Shown: one piece after another, positions 15,889 to 20,025 of the stretch
Layout: each line of letters opens with the position of its first letter
Numbering within the stretch: the stretch's first letter is position 1
Source: a virus
Length of the DNA: 20,025 bases
Strand: one strand, 5' to 3'
IMG/VR virus record: IMGVR_UViG_3300013111_000681
Coordinates: 1-20,025 of that record
The notes under the pieces: generated by a model
Told to the model about the DNA's origin: nothing
The model's database searches: none
The model's input: the letters and a program-made list of their open reading frames with translations, nothing else
Program-made: the position numbers and the translations under genes

Positions 15889-16709
15889 TGGCATCAGCAA
15901 AATTTATTAAAAGAACAATTATCGGTACATTAGTACCTGCAGTTGATAGGTCTTCTCGTTTTGATCCACCTCTTCGTATTATAGCCGAAGAAAATTCAAT
16001 TGATACATCTAAAATTTTACGTTTTAGGCAGGGCATTTCTGTACAATTACAAGATCAAAAATATTCTGAAGCGCTTACTCCTAAAATATCATCGGGCCAA
16101 CAACGCGGAAAACAGCCGGATCATTATATTGAAGAGCGTGAGTTTGGACAGCCTAAATATCACCTTGATGATAAAAAATATCTTGATATTAATGGTCGTT
16201 TTGATCCAATAGCATTCTTGGGCGGAAATTGGGCCATTCAATATCCTATAGTATTTCATGAGAGCCTTGTTGATCCTGCAAGGTTTGATGGTGTTATCGA
16301 ACCGCTTACAATCCGTAATACTATCGGAAACCTATCTATCGACTCCCCATTTCATCCACATTCTTTCCGAGGTGACCTCCAGGCTGGTAACACATCGAGA
16401 GAGTTCGGTAGCTCTGTAATCACTGGAGACATCACGACGTTAGAAGCAGAAGTAAGCGATCCGTTTTTTGATGCACAAGAAAAGATCCTAGAAGTTGCTG
16501 TTCCTGGCTATAGCTCCGATGTAGCAAAAATTCAAAATGCCTTTAATGATCATGAAGGACAAGTAGCAAATGATGAACTAAACACATCATATGATAGAAA
16601 CCGCCAGCGTTATGACCATAACACAAAATCATCAGTATCGGGCTTCATATATGGGAATAATCCAGAAGGTACCGATTCATTAGCTTTTGGCGGATTACTA
16701 AAAAAATAA
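15888..16709 (+). CDS. Putative baseplate/tail protein, function unknown
   Basis: A 273-residue protein starting in a TAATG overlap with the previous gene, with AGGT eight bases upstream. The N-terminal third is basic and Arg-rich (FIKRTIIGTLVPAVDRSSRF). The middle contains YLDINGRFDPIAFLGGNW and aromatic, proline-bearing loops (FHESLVDPARFDG, DSPFHPHSFRGDLQ). The C-terminus is polar (YDRNRQRYDHN, SGFIYGNNPEGTDSLAFGG). There is no signal peptide or membrane helix. By position it could correspond to gp8 of T4 (334 residues), but I see no sequence signature and the match is positional only. G+C is about 50% over 16321-16440, far above the roughly 32% at the start of the same gene, an internal composition shift. 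Confidence 0.6.
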   Translation: MASAKFIKRTIIGTLVPAVDRSSRFDPPLRIIAEENSIDTSKILRFRQGISVQLQDQKYSEALTPKISSGQQRGKQPDHYIEEREFGQPKYHLDDKKYLDINGRFDPIAFLGGNWAIQYPIVFHESLVDPARFDGVIEPLTIRNTIGNLSIDSPFHPHSFRGDLQAGNTSREFGSSVITGDITTLEAEVSDPFFDAQEKILEVAVPGYSSDVAKIQNAFNDHEGQVANDELNTSYDRNRQRYDHNTKSSVSGFIYGNNPEGTDSLAFGGLLKK

Positions 16710-16757
16710 AATGTATTATATTTATAGGTGTAAATTTATAAAGTTATGGAAAGTTAA

Positions 16758-19700
16758 ATGAGTGAAGAAGTAAAAAGTAAGTTTCTTGGTAATACAACAA
16801 TTAATGATATAAATATTGTTGATCATCATCTAACTGGTTCGTGGCAAACAATATATGGTGATATTAATCCAAACATAAACAATGATAGCCTCATAGCATA
16901 TTGGAGGTTTTATAATGATGACGGCGGAACATTTACAGAAGATTCATCTGGAAATAGTCATGTTATAAACTGGACAAATGAACCTTCATTAAATTTTGAT
17001 ACCCCGTTTAAAAACAAAAACTCAACAGTTACTTTCGATGGTACAAATGATGTTGGTGTTGTTAGTGACCATGATGATTTGTCATTTGGTGACAGCGCTA
17101 ATGATAGCCCATTTAGCATTAGTTTTTGGATAAAACAAAATCCACTTGAACCAACTAAAGAATATCAAAATATTATAAATAAACTTGATGGTGTAAATAG
17201 AGAATATGCAGTTTGGTTATATAATAATCAAGCAGACAGCGAAAACGCACAAACAATTTCGTTCTTTTTATATGATTCAGTTGCAGGTCATCGAAAATAT
17301 TCATATGTAATTGATAATAAGGCGATAGTTGATAATTTATGGCACAATATTACAATTACATATAACGGAAATGAAACACTGTCAGGTTCTGGTATTACAA
17401 TTTATTTAGACGGTCATAAAAAGAGCGGATCTGAAATTAATTATAGTGAAGTAGGGACATATACTGCTATGCATAATACAGCGGCTGATATAACTGTTGG
17501 TGGTTGGGACGCTGCAGGTTCATATTTAAATGCTTCTTTAGCTGAGCTTGCTATCTGGAATCGAGAGCTTAATGAAACAGAAGTAAAAGCACTTCATGAT
17601 GTCAAGCATGGCGTTTTTTCAAATTCATATACATCGTACTCACCTCGAATTGCCCTTCGTGATCAAGACAATCATCGGGGTCAATATCCCACTATCAAGC
17701 GTATAGGTGATAAAGATCGAAGTGGTGAATTTGATATAAAATTTAACGATGAGAATACAATATTATTCAAAGGTGAAAGTGATCTAAATGTTCAAGTTGG
17801 CCTTCCGGCAAATGATCCAAAAGTACCGTCAATTTCATCTGACATTTCGACACAAGGAAGAGTAAAAAAGGGGATTGGTGATCAAGCGTTTAATATCATC
17901 ACACCTGGTCAAGACATTTCAGCGTTTAACGATACGGACAAACATATCGGAGCATCTGAGTTTTACCTAACGGGAACTGATCAAGAAGTTTATCCAAACT
18001 TTTCATCACCGCTTGGAAGCAAGACGTCATTTACATTTGATATTACGGCAAATGAAGAACAATATGTATTTCGCCAGACAGGTGAAGCTGTAGCCGCTGG
18101 TGCCTTAGCTGAAAATGTACTTGACTCTGTAGATTTTCGTGATCAAGATTTTACAGGATTCTGCTATTATGCATTTGGTAAAAATAAGTGGGAACAGGTT
18201 GGATTAACGAATCCAGAAGATGGCTCATCACGTACATATAGATATGCATTTGATTACAATAGCTATGGTGATGCTGGTCCTGAAACTTTTCCCTCACAAT
18301 TCGCTGGTCAGAACAATTTCTATCCCCAAAACAACGAAAAAAACAGATCATTAAACTACACAAAAGAAAATCTAGGCTATGACAAAACAGGCCTTCCAAC
18401 AATTTCATCTCTTGCACCCTGGGGAACACAATACCATGCAACGTCAAGTCAGGTATTAAGTACAAGCGATATAATTTCTTCACCATTTCTTCTTGAGAAA
18501 ATTAACATTTCACTCCCTGTTCATGCTCGCCAATTAATCAACGGCGACAATGGTCTAGGTGTTGGTGGCGGAGCCGATGACATGTCACGTGAGATGACGA
18601 ATTATGTTGTATTTTTATATCTTCAAAGACAAAACACATCTTCAGGAGCAGATACTACCGAAGGTGTATCGTCAAGTGAAAGAGTGTTAATTGCAAGTAG
18701 CTCAGTATGCTTTTATAATTCGAATGTTTTGGTTGATAATGCTGGAGCCACAGAGCTTGCAACGTTTGAGCCAATACATGATGCAGGTTTTTCTCACGGA
18801 TTTACGTTCGCAAATGATGGAAACTATGAGGAAAAAACATACGACGGAATTATCAACTTAGAATTTACACCTGCAATTGCAAGCTCATGTTATATGTATT
18901 CTAGGATTCCTCGATATACTGACAGTTCATCTACATATAACGGAGCTTCAACGATGTACTCACATTTTTGGCCTGGAGGTAATAACATTGAACCGTTTCA
19001 ACTTGATAATACTTCTGCAGGCGGAAAAGATTCAGATATATCACTAGAAATGTCATTATATCCTTTCAAAGAGTATGTATTTGCTAATTCTCCTACGTTA
19101 CAAGCCAAAAATCAAAATATACCTGTTCATAAGTTTGTTAAACGCCACGTCAAAAACTATGGGCCAGCTTTAACAAATCAAGAAACGACAACAGGTGATA
19201 TCCTCTTTGATAAAGTTTTTCAACAAGTGACAGTGAAATCATACTCCCAATCTGCGCCATTTATATTATTACCAGGTGATCAGTTGGTTTTAGGTATTGA
19301 TCGTTGTGTGGGCGATAAAATAGGAGATTATGGATTAGTAAGCCAGCAATCATTGTCAGGATCTCTTCTTAAAATTAAAACAGATCCGGCATCAATGACG
19401 TTTTACGGCTCGCTAATAAAAGAAAACAAAGAGTATCACGAGAATAGAAATCAAGATCTTACATCAAATGCAATCCACGAAGCTCTTTATAGTCATCCAA
19501 CTGTTGATCAGTTTGAAATTGAACCGATCTCTGTGTATAGCGGTTCATTTTTTAATGAATATCTCACCGGCTCTTTTAAGGTCGATGAACTGGGCTTCGA
19601 TGCATCTCGGCGGGTAGTTGCCGATGCTGCTGCACAATCGACATCGTATATACATCATAATAGGGGTTTTCGTTGTGCTGATTCAAGTGAGGTATTTTAT

Positions 19701-20025
19701 GATACGGTGCTTCCTGACATGTTTTTATATGCACGTGTTCAATGGCCAGATGAAACAGTTAAAAAAACGATTGACAATGTTATTTATTATGACGGTCCGT
19801 CAGATGATGATACTCCAGATGCTGGAGCAGCTTTCTGGCAAGGTATATATGCGTTTCCGTTTGCTCATGAACTAAATAGGGGAGACATTCAATACAAAAT
19901 AAAGTATAAAAATGCGTCTGGTGGTGATCTATATACATATAATGCAAATACTTCGCGAACTCTTTTATTCATGGAAGGATTTTCAAAAACAGCCGGCGTA
20001 GATAACATTGGCGATATTTATGTAG
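16758..20025 (+). CDS. Very large LamG-domain tail/baseplate protein, C-terminus beyond window
   Basis: An open frame of at least 1089 codons runs from ATG 16758 off the right edge without a stop. GGAAAG six bases before the ATG serves as ribosome site. Residues about 45-285 are a LamG-like beta sandwich: LIAYWRFYND, STVTFDGTND, SFWIKQ, LWHNITITYNG, ITIYLDGHKKSG, ITVGGWD and AELAIWNRELNETEV, the usual order for LamG_3-type domains. After that come long beta-rich regions (RIALRDQDNHRGQYPTIKRI, TSFTFDITANEEQYVFRQ, SPFLLEKINISLPVHARQ, VFQQVTVKSYSQSAPFILLP) without recognised domains. The downstream end YNANTSRTLLFMEGFSKTAG is still beta-like. Size, LamG and position after wedge genes suggest a baseplate-periphery or receptor-contact protein. 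It may work with the other LamG-bearing protein in this operon. Confidence 0.7.
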   Translation, partial: MSEEVKSKFLGNTTINDINIVDHHLTGSWQTIYGDINPNINNDSLIAYWRFYNDDGGTFTEDSSGNSHVINWTNEPSLNFDTPFKNKNSTVTFDGTNDVGVVSDHDDLSFGDSANDSPFSISFWIKQNPLEPTKEYQNIINKLDGVNREYAVWLYNNQADSENAQTISFFLYDSVAGHRKYSYVIDNKAIVDNLWHNITITYNGNETLSGSGITIYLDGHKKSGSEINYSEVGTYTAMHNTAADITVGGWDAAGSYLNASLAELAIWNRELNETEVKALHDVKHGVFSNSYTSYSPRIALRDQDNHRGQYPTIKRIGDKDRSGEFDIKFNDENTILFKGESDLNVQVGLPANDPKVPSISSDISTQGRVKKGIGDQAFNIITPGQDISAFNDTDKHIGASEFYLTGTDQEVYPNFSSPLGSKTSFTFDITANEEQYVFRQTGEAVAAGALAENVLDSVDFRDQDFTGFCYYAFGKNKWEQVGLTNPEDGSSRTYRYAFDYNSYGDAGPETFPSQFAGQNNFYPQNNEKNRSLNYTKENLGYDKTGLPTISSLAPWGTQYHATSSQVLSTSDIISSPFLLEKINISLPVHARQLINGDNGLGVGGGADDMSREMTNYVVFLYLQRQNTSSGADTTEGVSSSERVLIASSSVCFYNSNVLVDNAGATELATFEPIHDAGFSHGFTFANDGNYEEKTYDGIINLEFTPAIASSCYMYSRIPRYTDSSSTYNGASTMYSHFWPGGNNIEPFQLDNTSAGGKDSDISLEMSLYPFKEYVFANSPTLQAKNQNIPVHKFVKRHVKNYGPALTNQETTTGDILFDKVFQQVTVKSYSQSAPFILLPGDQLVLGIDRCVGDKIGDYGLVSQQSLSGSLLKIKTDPASMTFYGSLIKENKEYHENRNQDLTSNAIHEALYSHPTVDQFEIEPISVYSGSFFNEYLTGSFKVDELGFDASRRVVADAAAQSTSYIHHNRGFRCADSSEVFYDTVLPDMFLYARVQWPDETVKKTIDNVIYYDGPSDDDTPDAGAAFWQGIYAFPFAHELNRGDIQYKIKYKNASGGDLYTYNANTSRTLLFMEGFSKTAGVDNIGDIYV

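Noticed and set aside
16719-16726. TATAAATA on the minus strand in the gap before the last gene
   Set aside because: It would drive antisense transcription into the 273-residue gene. No minus-strand gene is seen there and a chance match is likely in such AT-rich DNA.
16808-16815. Exact T4 late promoter sequence TATAAATA on the plus strand
   Set aside because: It lies 50 bases inside the coding region of the large LamG gene and no gene start follows at a suitable distance; it encodes ordinary residues (DINI), so chance is the simpler explanation.
18151-18486. Minus-strand frame of 111 codons
   Set aside because: It lies opposite the large LamG gene, has no ribosome site context or recognisable domain, and fits the pattern of a shadow frame.

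Overview
The window looks like part of the genome of a T4-like (gp5/gp6/gp25/gp55-bearing) tailed phage, probably a marine or other uncultured myovirus. The reasons are: all genes lie on one strand and are tightly packed; the DNA is AT-rich with strong Shine-Dalgarno sites; there is a gp55-type late sigma factor; and there is a run of baseplate genes in which gp25-like and gp6-like proteins are recognisable. The host cannot be named from the sequence. No tRNA, CRISPR array, insertion sequence, integrase or attachment site is visible.

Left part (212-5517): three glycosyltransferase genes. The first is a two-domain protein, with a GT-B-like N-terminal half and a GT-A (family 2) C-terminal half. 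The other two are GT4-type and are coupled to each other by an ATGA overlap. A PD-(D/E)XK nuclease with a predicted Fe-S cluster (RecB/Cas4-like) and a 28-codon reading frame lie between the first and second. The transferases could glycosylate virion proteins or modified phage DNA; the sequence does not decide which.

Middle (5510-6949): a small single-span membrane protein, a late-transcription sigma factor (gp55-like) ending in a possible sliding-clamp-binding tail, and a 122-residue protein of unknown function.

Right part (6955 to the edge): a morphogenesis operon for the baseplate and tail periphery. In order: a gp5-like hub/spike candidate without lysozyme, an Ala-rich unknown, gp25-like wedge protein, gp6-like wedge protein (baseplate J), a DNRLRE-domain protein, a 1152-residue gp7-like wedge candidate with two LamG-like domains, a 273-residue unknown, and a very large LamG-containing protein of at least 1089 residues that is still open at position 20025. 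Short gaps and TAATG/ATGA overlaps suggest co-transcription and translational coupling. Several of these proteins carry carbohydrate-binding or adhesin-type folds, so this baseplate probably has an elaborate surface for receptor contact.

The sections with most to follow up are the compositionally mosaic glycosyltransferase/nuclease block, the sigma factor tail, and the LamG/DNRLRE-decorated baseplate genes.
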